In this document: in pieces, positions 17,881 through 25,924 of the stretch
Layout of the letters: each line of letters opens with the position of its first letter
Numbering within the stretch: position 1 is the stretch's first letter
DNA from: Segetibacter aerophilus
Lineage (GTDB): Bacteria; Bacteroidota; Bacteroidia; Chitinophagales; Chitinophagaceae
Direction of reading: 5' to 3'
Assembly: GCF_007991655.1 (NCBI RefSeq)
Contig: NZ_BJYT01000011.1
Coordinates: 145,547-209,546, forward strand
DNA: 64,000 nt
The notes under the pieces: model-generated
What the model saw: only the letters and a program-made list of their open reading frames with translations
Told to the model about the DNA's origin: nothing
Databases searched by the model: none
Position numbers and translations under genes: made by a program

Positions 17881-18546
17881 ATGACTGATGCTTTTGAACA
17901 ACTCTCCGCTATAAAGGATATAAAACAAATGATGGAGCGAAGTAGCCGTTTTATTAGTCTTAGCGGTTGGAGCGGTATTTCTGCCGGCGTTTGCGCTTTA
18001 GCAGGGGCTTGGTTTGCAAACAATATTATGAGCCGCAGCAGGTATGCTGAAGATAATAGCTCCTCGAATCTTGATTATAGAAATGGACATGATCGGTTTG
18101 ATACGGTGCAGGAATTTATAGGTAACAAACTTATTGTAATAGCTGCGCTAACTTTTTTAACTGCGTTCGTTTCTGCCTTCATATTTACATATCTCCGGAG
18201 CCGTAAAAACAATACGCCTATTTGGGGAACAAGTGCGCGTAGATTGCTGATCAACGTGAGTATTCCTATGATTGCTGGCGGCGTTTTTTTATTGAAATTA
18301 ATACTTGATGGAAGCTACGGAGTTGTAGCCCCGGGATGCCTAATTTTTTATGGACTTGCTCTTTTAAACGGCAGCAAGTATACTTTAGGCGAGATCAGGT
18401 ACCTGGGATATTGTGAAATTATTTTGGGAATAGTTAGCTGCTGGTTTATCGGATGGGGTCTATATTTTTGGGCTATTGGCTTTGGTATTTTACATATCGT
18501 ATACGGTGCTTTTATGTTGAATAAGTACGAAAGAAAAGAAGGGTAA
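17881..18546 (+). CDS. Multi-pass membrane protein of the creD cluster
   Basis: A 221-residue protein with about six hydrophobic segments (for example SGISAGVCALAGAWFA, IVIAALTFLTAFVSAFIFTY and IILGIVSCWFIGWGLYFWAI) and a soluble loop near 60-80. I do not recognise a named family. It begins just after palindrome A and is followed after 40 bases by the winged-helix regulator, so the two are probably co-transcribed. An envelope or stress role is inferred only from creD. Confidence 0.65.
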   Translation: MTDAFEQLSAIKDIKQMMERSSRFISLSGWSGISAGVCALAGAWFANNIMSRSRYAEDNSSSNLDYRNGHDRFDTVQEFIGNKLIVIAALTFLTAFVSAFIFTYLRSRKNNTPIWGTSARRLLINVSIPMIAGGVFLLKLILDGSYGVVAPGCLIFYGLALLNGSKYTLGEIRYLGYCEIILGIVSCWFIGWGLYFWAIGFGILHIVYGAFMLNKYERKEG

Positions 18547-18586
18547 TGGAAATTTTTTTAGTAAAAGCCAAACGGCAAGCGATCGC

Positions 18587-18886
18587 ATGAATAACCCGAT
18601 ACAAAACCTTAATAAGATATTTGACAGCCGAATTCGGTTGGGTATAATGAGCGCCCTTATGGTAAATAGTGAAGTGAATTTTAATGAGCTGAAGGAATTG
18701 ATACAGGTAACAGATGGTAACCTCGCGAGTCACCTGAAAACGCTTGAAGAGAACGAATATGTAAAAGTTCAGAAAGGGTTCATAGGCCGAAAGACAAATA
18801 CAACTTACTCAGTTACTAAGGCGGGTCAAAAAGCTTTTAAAGCGCACCTTGATGCATTGGAGCAAATGATAAAATCCATGAACTAA
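18587..18886 (+). CDS. Small winged-helix transcriptional regulator
   Basis: A 99-residue DNA-binding protein consisting of one winged helix. It starts with a helix around FDSRIRLGIMSALM, then the recognition region FNELKELIQVTDGNLASHLK and a wing with GRKTNTTYSVTKAG, then a C-terminal helix for dimerisation. The pattern fits the MarR/ArsR-like regulators often found beside creD in Bacteroidota. Palindromes before the upstream gene, before creD and before the next gene are its probable targets. Confidence 0.82.
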   Translation: MNNPIQNLNKIFDSRIRLGIMSALMVNSEVNFNELKELIQVTDGNLASHLKTLEENEYVKVQKGFIGRKTNTTYSVTKAGQKAFKAHLDALEQMIKSMN

Positions 18887-18900
18887 TTTTTTTTGTACTA

Positions 18901-18921
18901 GTACTTTGAAATTCAAAGTGC
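18901..18921 (+). promoter_or_regulatory. Palindrome B, likely operator upstream of creD
   Basis: TACTTTGAAATTCAAAGTG (18902-18920) is a perfect 8-base inverted repeat around one central A, with GTACTAGTAC partly overlapping on the left. It lies between the regulator and the creD start at 18981. It matches palindromes A and C. Confidence 0.65.
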
Positions 18922-18980
18922 TTTTTCAAATACAACAAACACTTCTCTATAATCTTTCTCAAAATCAAAACAAAAGACAA

Positions 18981-20327
18981 ATGGAACACAATTCAAATGC
19001 AAGTCCAAATGAAGCAACAGGTTCAAACAAGATCTTAATCAAGGGAGCCATTACCGGTGCTCTTATACTCATCATGCTTATTCCAACGGTATTCATTACA
19101 AACCTGGTACAGGAACGTGAGCAACGACAAAAAGATGTGGTAGCTGAGGTAAGTAATAAGTGGGCGAAAGCACAGACGATTACAGGTCCGTATATCGTTG
19201 TTCCTTATAACGAAGTTGTTACAGACACTGCTAATAAAAAATTTACGGAAAGAAAGAATGCTATCTTCTTACCAGAAAATTTAAACATTAACGGCAACAT
19301 CGCTCCTCAGCAGAGTCACCGTTCAATTTACAACGTGCTCCTTTATAAAAGTAGCCTCTCTGCAATTGGAAATTTTTCAATAAAACTACCACACGATATT
19401 TTGCCGGGAAACCTATTGTTTAGTGAAGCAAAACTGTGCGTCGGTCTAAATGATTTTAAAGGAATTGAAGGAAAAGTGGCGGTTACTTTCAACGGTACTG
19501 CCTACGACCTTACCGCAGGTTTACCTACCAATGAAGTTGACTCAAATGGTCTTGCTGCAACCATCCCTTTGGCTGCAGAAAATTTCGGGAAAGACATACC
19601 CTTCACATTTAGCATTAATATAAAAGGCAGTGAGCAGTTAAGCTTTGTACCCCTCGCCGGCAATAGCCAGTTTACGCTTAAATCAACCTGGGCTATTCCA
19701 TCATTTAACGGTAACACATTGCCTTCTGACCGGACTGTAACCGAAAAAGGATTTACCGCCAGGTGGAATTTCAATAAAGCAAACCTACCCTTCAATACTG
19801 CTTCAAAAGATCTTAAAATTGACAAAGACATTTTTGCCTTTGGCGTTACTATGTTACAACCTGCTGATCAATATGCAAAGACAATGCGAAGCGTGAAATA
19901 TGCGATCCTTTTTATAGGTCTTACGTTTTCATTGTTTTTTATTGTTGAACTGATGCAAAGAAAACCTGTCCACCCGGTTCAGTACGTTTTGGTAGGACTG
20001 GCACTTGTGATTTTTTATTCGTTGTTGCTTTCCTTTAGCGAATACATCGTTTTTGATTATGCTTATTTAATTGCAGCTCTAGCTACAGTTACGCTGATTA
20101 CCCTTTATGCCAAAAGTCATTTTGTTAGTTGGAAAATTGCCTCTGTATTTGGCGGCGTACTATCCGCTCTATATACTTTCATATTTGTCCTGATTAGCTT
20201 AGAAGATACTGCGTTGCTGGTCGGCAGTATTGGGCTATTCATAGTATTAGCGCTGGTTATGTATGCAAGCAGAAAAATAAACTGGTATCATCCGACCCTA
20301 CCAGCTGCCACAATAGAAACGGTGTAA
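18981..20327 (+). CDS. creD: CreD-family inner membrane protein
   Basis: A 448-residue member of the CreD family, associated with envelope stress and colicin tolerance in enterobacteria. One N-terminal transmembrane helix (IKGAITGALILIMLIPTVFI) is followed by a periplasmic domain to about 305 and then about six C-terminal membrane segments, starting at YAILFIGLTFSLFFIVELMQ. The ATG at 18981 was chosen because an upstream in-frame TTG at 18906 lies inside palindrome B. Control by the adjacent winged-helix protein is inferred. Confidence 0.88.
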   Translation: MEHNSNASPNEATGSNKILIKGAITGALILIMLIPTVFITNLVQEREQRQKDVVAEVSNKWAKAQTITGPYIVVPYNEVVTDTANKKFTERKNAIFLPENLNINGNIAPQQSHRSIYNVLLYKSSLSAIGNFSIKLPHDILPGNLLFSEAKLCVGLNDFKGIEGKVAVTFNGTAYDLTAGLPTNEVDSNGLAATIPLAAENFGKDIPFTFSINIKGSEQLSFVPLAGNSQFTLKSTWAIPSFNGNTLPSDRTVTEKGFTARWNFNKANLPFNTASKDLKIDKDIFAFGVTMLQPADQYAKTMRSVKYAILFIGLTFSLFFIVELMQRKPVHPVQYVLVGLALVIFYSLLLSFSEYIVFDYAYLIAALATVTLITLYAKSHFVSWKIASVFGGVLSALYTFIFVLISLEDTALLVGSIGLFIVLALVMYASRKINWYHPTLPAATIETV

Positions 20328-20332
20328 AATAT

Positions 20333-20427
20333 TGTTGAAGTAATGGCCGGGGTAGAAATGTGAGGTTGTTATCGTGCAAGTGTTTCTATTATAGATTGGA
20401 AGAATGTCTTCCGGCCATCTTTCAACA
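20333..20427 (+). other. Large imperfect stem-loop after creD
   Basis: TGTTGAAG then ATGGCCGG (20333-20350) pairs with CCGGCCAT then TTCAACA (20411-20427), with a small internal loop. Inside, TAGAAA near 20353 can pair with TTTCTA near 20383, and a small GAAGA/TCTTC hairpin follows. It begins about five bases after the creD stop. There is no long T tract, so it may be an RNA structure rather than a simple terminator. Confidence 0.5.
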
Positions 20428-20470
20428 TTGTTACTTCACCTACTTCTGATTTTTATAGCCCTTTTTGACG

Positions 20471-20488
20471 TATTGGAAATTCAAAGTA
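20471..20488 (+). promoter_or_regulatory. Palindrome C, degenerate operator-like site
   Basis: TATTGGAAATTCAAAGTA matches palindrome B in 14 of the 16 positions of the core, with the right half intact. It lies 44 bases before the 139-residue membrane protein gene, suggesting that this gene belongs to the same small regulon. Confidence 0.45.
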
Positions 20489-20531
20489 AAAAAGCTTTAA
20501 ACCTATTTCTTGTTAAACCAAATTCATAAAA

Positions 20532-20951
20532 ATGAATACTACTATTCTACTTCGACCGTTGGCTGTGGTTGGAGGAATGCTGCTTATTTTTCCCTCAGTT
20601 TATTTTGTTATCTCTTCGTGGCTTAACGACGCTTTTAATACTCCGGCACTATGGAAGATTATTGAACCAATTTTCAAAAATCAGGAATTTGATTTCGTAG
20701 GATGGAACAGGGATGTTATAATGTTACTCGGACCCCTACTTGCGATTTTGATTAACCTGCCTCAAGTAGTTCATCTGCATTTAAAAAAAGATAATCAGCA
20801 GCTGCACGTCAATCTCGTTCTTTTAAGAAATGTGTATTGCTGGTTGATCATCGCATCCGCAACCTGGTGTTTGACAGTTATCGATTTTACTTATTCTAGG
20901 ATAGCGTCTGCGGAATTTTCCACAACATCACTACCCTACTCCAACTATTAA
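20532..20951 (+). CDS. Small membrane protein, 139 aa
   Basis: Three hydrophobic segments are visible: near 7-30 (LAVVGGMLLIFPSVYFVISS), near 63-80 (IMLLGPLLAILINLP) and near 97-118. I do not recognise the family. Its upstream region carries palindrome C. A 71-residue membrane protein gene follows after 21 bases, probably in the same transcript. Confidence 0.6.
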   Translation: MNTTILLRPLAVVGGMLLIFPSVYFVISSWLNDAFNTPALWKIIEPIFKNQEFDFVGWNRDVIMLLGPLLAILINLPQVVHLHLKKDNQQLHVNLVLLRNVYCWLIIASATWCLTVIDFTYSRIASAEFSTTSLPYSNY

Positions 20952-20972
20952 TCCCTTTTTAAATTATAACAT

Positions 20973-21188
20973 ATGAACCCGATTTGGTTTAAACCTTTTG
21001 GCTGGGCGTATCTTCCAATCACTTTCATGGGAATGGCTATCACTATACTGGCGGCTGCTTTTCTTGTGCCTGTTTTCGCAGCTATTATAAGAAACGGTCA
21101 TTCTTTAAGCGACGATTTATGTCACATGTTCATCTATACCACCTGCACTGCTTTTTGGTGGAAATGGATTGCAGAAAAAACAAGTTGA
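20973..21188 (+). CDS. Small membrane protein, 71 aa
   Basis: A 71-residue protein with one strong hydrophobic stretch (TFMGMAITILAAAFLVPVFA) and a second half ending in FWWKWIAEKTS. No family is recognised, but the pattern with an aromatic Phe-Trp-Trp-Lys-Trp end is distinctive. It starts 21 bases after the 139-residue gene. Its stop codon is followed by a perfect hairpin and then dgkA. Confidence 0.55.
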   Translation: MNPIWFKPFGWAYLPITFMGMAITILAAAFLVPVFAAIIRNGHSLSDDLCHMFIYTTCTAFWWKWIAEKTS

Positions 21189-21203
21189 TTGATTGCGTTT
21201 ATT

Positions 21204-21231
21204 AAAGTAGATTTTCGCCAAAATCTACTTT
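21204..21231 (+). promoter_or_regulatory. Perfect 12-bp hairpin abutting the dgkA start
   Basis: AAAGTAGATTTT and AAAATCTACTTT form a perfect stem around CGCC. The stem ends two bases before the dgkA ATG at 21234, where a ribosome-binding site would be. It could end the upstream transcript or limit dgkA translation. Confidence 0.55.
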
Positions 21232-21233
21232 TG

Positions 21234-21587
21234 ATGCTAAATTTCCTGAAAGGATTTCTCTACGCTTTTAATGGTTTGGTCATCTTCTTCAGACATGAAA
21301 GAAATGGAAGAATACAAATGGTGATAGCCATCGTGGTTGTGATTGTAAGTTGGTGGTTGAATATTTCAGCACCAGAATGGATGGTGGTGTTAGGCTGTAT
21401 CGGAACAGTGCTTTCCCTCGAGATGATTAACAGTGCAATTGAGAAAATTTGTAACCTTGTCCATCCAACGTATCACCCTGCCATTAAAACTATCAAAGAC
21501 ATGTCGGCAAGCGCCGTGTTATTTGTTTCAATTATAAGTACAATTATCGGTGCAATTATCTTTTTACCAAAAATCCACGCCTTTTAA
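21234..21587 (+). CDS. dgkA: Diacylglycerol kinase-family membrane protein
   Basis: A 117-residue membrane enzyme of the DgkA/undecaprenol-kinase family, which phosphorylates lipid alcohols in the inner membrane. It has three transmembrane helices and the signature LEMINSAIEKICNLVHP followed by IKTIKDMSASAVL, which carries the catalytic Glu and the metal and substrate residues. The ATG at 21234 gives the usual length; an in-frame TTG at 21189 would put a hairpin inside the coding region. Whether the substrate is diacylglycerol or undecaprenol is open. Confidence 0.85.
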   Translation: MLNFLKGFLYAFNGLVIFFRHERNGRIQMVIAIVVVIVSWWLNISAPEWMVVLGCIGTVLSLEMINSAIEKICNLVHPTYHPAIKTIKDMSASAVLFVSIISTIIGAIIFLPKIHAF

Positions 21588-21609
21588 TTTGATCCATTTT
21601 TTCCAGACA

Positions 21610-22077
21610 TTAAAAAGTATATCGTATCCCCAAGCCACCCCAACTTCCAACAAAGCCGCGGCCGTCTGCAAATTCAAACGAGGGCTGCCAATCAATGGAA
21701 AAATTTAGTGGCGCTTTGTTGACTTTATAATCCAACCCTAAAACACCATCAATTCCAGCTACAGCCTTATCACCTGTATAGCCTTTATAATTGTAGAAAC
21801 CCAAATGCGCCCCCGGTCCTACATACCATTTAAGCCCTGGTGCATCTGCAATATTTCCGTGGATTTCATACAAGCCCGTAAGCCTGGTACCATTTCGATA
21901 CAGATAACCAATAACCTCTAACGCGTTATTAGGTGCTACAAAAGTCTTAAAAGAAATACCTCCTCCGTCCCAGACTTTTACCCCAAGCGCAGTCTTATAA
22001 CTTCTACCCATACTTTGACCATTTGCAGTGAAAACTGAAACACACATGATAGAACAGAGCACCACCAGATTTTTCAT
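21610..22077 (-). CDS. Outer-membrane beta-barrel-like protein
   Basis: A 155-residue exported protein. It has a signal peptide (MKNLVVLCSIMCVSVFTANG) and then alternating Gly/aromatic strands such as ISFKTFVAPNNALEVIGYLY and LKWYVGPGAHLGFYNYKG, ending in the aromatic strand GGLGIRYTF typical of outer-membrane barrels. The ATG at 22077 was chosen over an upstream start because it opens the signal peptide. Function unknown. Confidence 0.7.
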   Translation of the reverse strand: MKNLVVLCSIMCVSVFTANGQSMGRSYKTALGVKVWDGGGISFKTFVAPNNALEVIGYLYRNGTRLTGLYEIHGNIADAPGLKWYVGPGAHLGFYNYKGYTGDKAVAGIDGVLGLDYKVNKAPLNFSIDWQPSFEFADGRGFVGSWGGLGIRYTF

Positions 22078-22349
22078 AATATTAGTTTCAAAGCAAATGA
22101 TAAAATCCATGCCATTAGCCACTTTTGAGCATTTCGTCTCGCATAATATTATTCTTTAATTCATTTAAACTAACTCATGCTTTTTGTCTAAATAATTGGA
22201 GCTCAACCACTAAGCGTAGAATTTTTTGCTCACAAAGTTGTACTCATAGCAACCGGGCTAGAAGCGGTAATAGATCTATTGAATATAATGATGGCCCGTT
22301 TTTTTTACTTATCCTGTAACCGTACTTTTTACATTTAAAATAAATCATC

Positions 22350-22817
22350 ATGGAAAAGCAAGAAGAATTAATAAGCGTTTTAAACGATCTTATCAGAATA
22401 AATAATGATCGCGTAGTAGGCTATGAAAGAGCGGTAAAAGAAGCAAAAGATTTAGATGTAGACTTAATAGCAATATTTAATGAGATGGCTGACCAAAGCC
22501 GCAAATACACTGCGCAACTTGTACAGGAAGTAGGTAGACTTGGTGGCGAAGCTGCTCATGACACCACTGTATCGGGCAAAGTTTACCGCGTTTGGATGGA
22601 TCTAAAAGCAGCAATTACCGGTAAGGACAGGGAAACAATTTTAGGTAATTGTGAATATGGCGAAGACGTTGCTCAACGGGCCTATGAAGCTGCGCTCGAG
22701 TCAGACGCATATATGAGCACAGAAATAAGACAATTAATAAGTACTCAAAAAAGCGATCTGAAAACTTCGCATGATTTGATAAAAAAATATCGCGATCTGC
22801 ACGATAAAGTAAGTTAG
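22350..22817 (+). CDS. PA2169-family four-helix-bundle protein (DUF2383)
   Basis: A 155-residue helical, ferritin-like-fold protein, soluble and without signal peptide. The pattern LNDLIRINNDRVVGYERAVK opening, a middle GGEAAHDTTVSGKVYRVWMD segment and the ending DLKTSHDLIKKYRDLHD fit the PA2169/DUF2383 family. These are often stress-induced; no enzymatic role is established. A terminator follows, so it is monocistronic. Confidence 0.82.
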   Translation: MEKQEELISVLNDLIRINNDRVVGYERAVKEAKDLDVDLIAIFNEMADQSRKYTAQLVQEVGRLGGEAAHDTTVSGKVYRVWMDLKAAITGKDRETILGNCEYGEDVAQRAYEAALESDAYMSTEIRQLISTQKSDLKTSHDLIKKYRDLHDKVS

Positions 22818-22847
22818 GGGTTTAGAGTGTTTTATAATTTTAAGAAG

Positions 22848-22880
22848 AAAGCCGGTACTTTTTGCCGGCTTTTATTTTTA
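22848..22880 (+). terminator. Terminator of the PA2169-family gene
   Basis: AAAGCCGG pairs with CCGGCTTT around a nine-base loop and leads into a T-rich tract, about 30 bases after the stop codon. Confidence 0.82.
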
Positions 22881-22944
22881 CATTTATGCACTGTTTCTTA
22901 GTTACTCTGGCAAGAAATTTTCAATCATTTTAAAAACCAACGTT

Positions 22945-23301
22945 ATGGAAGAAAATAGCACCTTTATGGAAAATAATGACCTGATACCTCATATGAAATC
23001 GCTTGCACTGGTGACTAATAAAATGGTAATGGATGGCTATGATGATGACTTTAAAATATCTGACAAAGGTCTGAGATCGTTGAAGACTGAAAAAGTATAT
23101 CAGCCTGAAGATGTAAATGTGGTTAATTTCTTTAGGTTCGAAGGCCAGTCTGATCCCAACGATAATACTATTTGCTACGTTATCGAAACCACAGACGGTT
23201 TGAAAGGAACATTAGTTGATGCCTACGGGCCTTACGCTGATCGTAAGCTTTCTGAATTTATGCAACAAGTAGAAAGCTTTCAAAAGAAGACGACCAAGTA
23301 A
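22945..23301 (+). CDS. Small conserved protein often mislabelled PRPP synthetase
   Basis: A 118-residue soluble protein of a Bacteroidota family. Its features are a DGYDDDFKISDKGL segment, the pattern NFFRFEGQSDPNDNTICYVI and GTLVDAYGPYADRK. Database members of this family are frequently labelled phosphoribosylpyrophosphate synthetase, but the protein is far too short and has no PRPP-binding loop, so I treat the function as unknown. Terminators lie on both sides, so it is a single-gene unit. Confidence 0.72.
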   Translation: MEENSTFMENNDLIPHMKSLALVTNKMVMDGYDDDFKISDKGLRSLKTEKVYQPEDVNVVNFFRFEGQSDPNDNTICYVIETTDGLKGTLVDAYGPYADRKLSEFMQQVESFQKKTTK

Positions 23302-23334
23302 GTAAGAGATTTGTAAGGGATTGACAAGTATTAT

Positions 23335-23371
23335 AAAAATATAAAAGCGCCAGTGGCGCTTTTATATTTTT
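23335..23371. terminator. Bidirectional terminator between convergent genes
   Basis: A perfect 17-base stem (AAAAATATAAAAGCGCC against its complement) around the loop AGT, with A tract on one side and T tract on the other. It serves the rightward 118-residue gene and the leftward AsmA-like gene, whose stop codon is inside it. Confidence 0.9.
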
Positions 23372-25521
23372 ATAACAGCAACATCTCTTAATCCTTTGAA
23401 AACGGTCATCCAAATAAAGTTGAAGAATGACCGGTACTTGTTCCTTGTAATCACCACTTGAGCAGTTCGCATATTACTGCCTTCCTTATTACTGTTCTTT
23501 ACCGCCAGGTTTGCCAGTAAACTAAATATTCCTTTTTTAGCATACTCATCGCCCTTCTTTTTTAGCAGCGATACTTTCAAATCTTCGTACGGCATTAATA
23601 AAGTTCCGTTTGATGTATTTGTATCAGCCTTCATAGAAAACGTCAACGAATGGATCTCCCCTTTTTCAACTTTTATCAACCCCATAGGTTCAGTTAATTG
23701 ATTCAGCGTTGTAGCGTGTATGTTGTTAGCAATTGAAGCCTCTGCTGTAAAAACTCCTTTTTGCCATTGATCTAGGGAGAAAGTAAAACCCCCTGTTAAA
23801 GGAATCTCATCTAAAAAATTGGTTTTAAAGCTTACCACTATTTTTTCACCGTCCCTCGGTTTATGGTTTGAAACATTTTTTAAGGTTAATGCTGTATTAG
23901 CAAATCTTACCCGTCCGCTGTTTTCAGACTTCGGGTTTTTTTCTTTGTATTCTATATAAGTATTTGAGAAAACAAACTTGTCTATCTTAATTGGTAAGCC
24001 AAGTTTATGAATGATTTGATGGGGGTAAGTCATCTGTTGCCCCTGTTTCGATATGCTGTCGATAGGATAAGATAAATCGCGAAAGACTTTAACTGAACTT
24101 CCTACCGTGTTGATCGATTCTATATCTATTTCACCCCTCACCAACTTTTCGCCATCAACGTTACTGCATCTTACATCCTTTATAATAATATTATAGCGGT
24201 CGATTTGGTATCTGGCTTTCCTAGCGAAAGCAGCTTCATCGAGCTGAGGTATAATCCTTAATGACTTTATTGAAATACTTTTTGTTTTAGAGTTTAATCT
24301 AATCCCAGACACTTTGTATTCATATATATTGTCTGCACTCCTTATACTGATCTCGTCGTTGTACAAGTCTATTTCTTTGGCTTGATTGATCAGCTTTCCG
24401 TTGAAAGCCGCAGTTCTATCTATGCTTATATTTTTAATTAGAAAAGAATTGTTCTTCACCTGGAACGGCCTCTTGTTTTCTTCGGTTGTCCGGCTGATAT
24501 AATTGACGGATTTTACCTGCAAACTGTTAAGCGAAAACTTTTTGATCCACCCCGTTAAAATTCTTCCCTCCTTGTTTTGCTTGCTTTTACTATCCTTGCT
24601 GTCATCTAAAAGTGTTTCTAATTCACCTTTGTTAATTATAACCTTATCTACGATAAGATCTGAATTTTCTACGGGGCCTAACCATTCAATTCCGCTTAAA
24701 GATATTCCTTGAAGCTCTGTTTTAAAGAAGCCGCTGTTTTTAAAAGCATCGTAACTGACTGAGGAGAATGCAACAATTTTTGAACGGGTGTCGAACGTTG
24801 CGAAAGATGCTTCTGCAGTATTTTTTTTGTCGCCAAAAATTATTTTGTCTGATTTGATTCCAATCTCCTTGCAAAATAACGTGCGGCTTGTATCCTGGTT
24901 GTAAGTGCTATCTATTGCAACGCCACTTAGGTTTACCGTAGTTTGAAACGTACGAAATTTGACTTCCTTGGAAAAAAAATCAGAAGCAACGACCTGAGCA
25001 TTGATGACCGATACGCTGTCTGCCTTCATCAATTTAAAGTTTCCTAAAAGCTGCTTGTATAACTCTTCCTGCTTTTTCTTATCGTCTTTTTGTTTACCCT
25101 GTCCCGGAAAAAGATAGAGACGTACTTGTGGATTTGATATTACAATCTGCCTACACTCCATTTGTTTCGACAGCAGCGCTCTTGCAGTTTTAAAATCAAC
25201 TACTTTAAGCATTGGAACAAAAATGTCGAATATTACTGCAGTTGCATTTGTGTCGTTCTTATTGATTAGTTCTAATTGACGCGCGGTATCTCCTTTTATG
25301 TAAATATTCTTTATGTACAAATCGCCACCTATCTCATCAACAGATATTGAATCATAACTAATCTTGTATAATTCATGGGTTTTTTCCTTAACAATACTCT
25401 GAAGCTGGTGATCTAGAAAATTGTGTTTTTTAATTTTATAGAAAACAAAGCCCGCAGTCAGAAATAACACAACTATTGAAGTAATAATGTAAAATTTTCT
25501 TCCGGGCTTCTTAGCTGACAT
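23362..25521 (-). CDS. AsmA/TamB-like membrane-anchored protein, paralogue 1
   Basis: A 719-residue protein with a basic start and one transmembrane helix (FYIITSIVVLFLTAGFVFYK). A long beta-rich periplasmic body follows, with the repeated style LYIKNIYIKGDTARQ seen in AsmA-like lipid-transfer or assembly proteins. The C-terminal part, with MPYEDLKVSLLKKKGDEYAK and a final SFFNFIW block, is clearly homologous to the end of the protein encoded at 61969-63840. The ATG at 25521 is preferred. Envelope function is inferred from the fold family. Confidence 0.68.
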   Translation of the reverse strand: MSAKKPGRKFYIITSIVVLFLTAGFVFYKIKKHNFLDHQLQSIVKEKTHELYKISYDSISVDEIGGDLYIKNIYIKGDTARQLELINKNDTNATAVIFDIFVPMLKVVDFKTARALLSKQMECRQIVISNPQVRLYLFPGQGKQKDDKKKQEELYKQLLGNFKLMKADSVSVINAQVVASDFFSKEVKFRTFQTTVNLSGVAIDSTYNQDTSRTLFCKEIGIKSDKIIFGDKKNTAEASFATFDTRSKIVAFSSVSYDAFKNSGFFKTELQGISLSGIEWLGPVENSDLIVDKVIINKGELETLLDDSKDSKSKQNKEGRILTGWIKKFSLNSLQVKSVNYISRTTEENKRPFQVKNNSFLIKNISIDRTAAFNGKLINQAKEIDLYNDEISIRSADNIYEYKVSGIRLNSKTKSISIKSLRIIPQLDEAAFARKARYQIDRYNIIIKDVRCSNVDGEKLVRGEIDIESINTVGSSVKVFRDLSYPIDSISKQGQQMTYPHQIIHKLGLPIKIDKFVFSNTYIEYKEKNPKSENSGRVRFANTALTLKNVSNHKPRDGEKIVVSFKTNFLDEIPLTGGFTFSLDQWQKGVFTAEASIANNIHATTLNQLTEPMGLIKVEKGEIHSLTFSMKADTNTSNGTLLMPYEDLKVSLLKKKGDEYAKKGIFSLLANLAVKNSNKEGSNMRTAQVVITRNKYRSFFNFIWMTVFKGLRDVAVIKI

Positions 25522-25591
25522 CTTGGTTTTATTTAAAAACAAAAAGCTACAGATAACCTGTAGCTAAATTTATCCGAAAACGATAAACTAC

Positions 25592-25738
25592 TTAGACCCT
25601 TCTTATCAAGCCAAGTAGCAACGAAATAATAGCCAGAACCAAGAGTACATGGATGATACCTTTTACGCTGTACACAAAAACGCCTAACAACCATCCGATA
25701 ACTAATATCACAGCTATAATATAAAGTATACTTCTCAT
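25592..25738 (-). CDS. lmo0937-family membrane peptide, 48 aa
   Basis: A tiny gene found by translating the minus strand from the ATG at 25738. The product starts MRSILYIIAVILVIGWLLG, continues with a second hydrophobic stretch (IIHVLLVLAIISLLLGLI) and ends RRV. Two helices with a Gly-Trp turn and short basic end match the lmo0937 family of small membrane proteins, often stress-induced. It lies between the AsmA-like and YihY genes and is easily missed because of its size. Confidence 0.82.
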   Translation of the reverse strand: MRSILYIIAVILVIGWLLGVFVYSVKGIIHVLLVLAIISLLLGLIRRV

Positions 25739-25924
25739 AAAATGAATTTGAAAAATAATTTAAAGAACCATGCCACTCTTTGTCTTTGGCAAAAGAAAGA
25801 GAATACGTTTGCCGGCATAAGAGATTGAAAGCAAATAAGATAAGACGCGAAAAAAAATACACGTTTACACAATTTATTATGATACTGGCACGAACTTAAT
25901 ACTAGTTTCATGTAATTCTAACCG

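Noticed and set aside
18906..18980. N-terminal extension of CreD from a TTG start
   Set aside because: The start would lie inside palindrome B and adds a low-complexity segment; the ATG at 18981 gives a normal CreD start.
25533..25862. Leftward open frame of 109 codons over the lmo0937-type gene
   Set aside because: Its peptide is rich in Cys, Tyr and Phe without a known pattern. The shorter frame at 25592-25738 gives a clear two-helix membrane protein and explains the region better.
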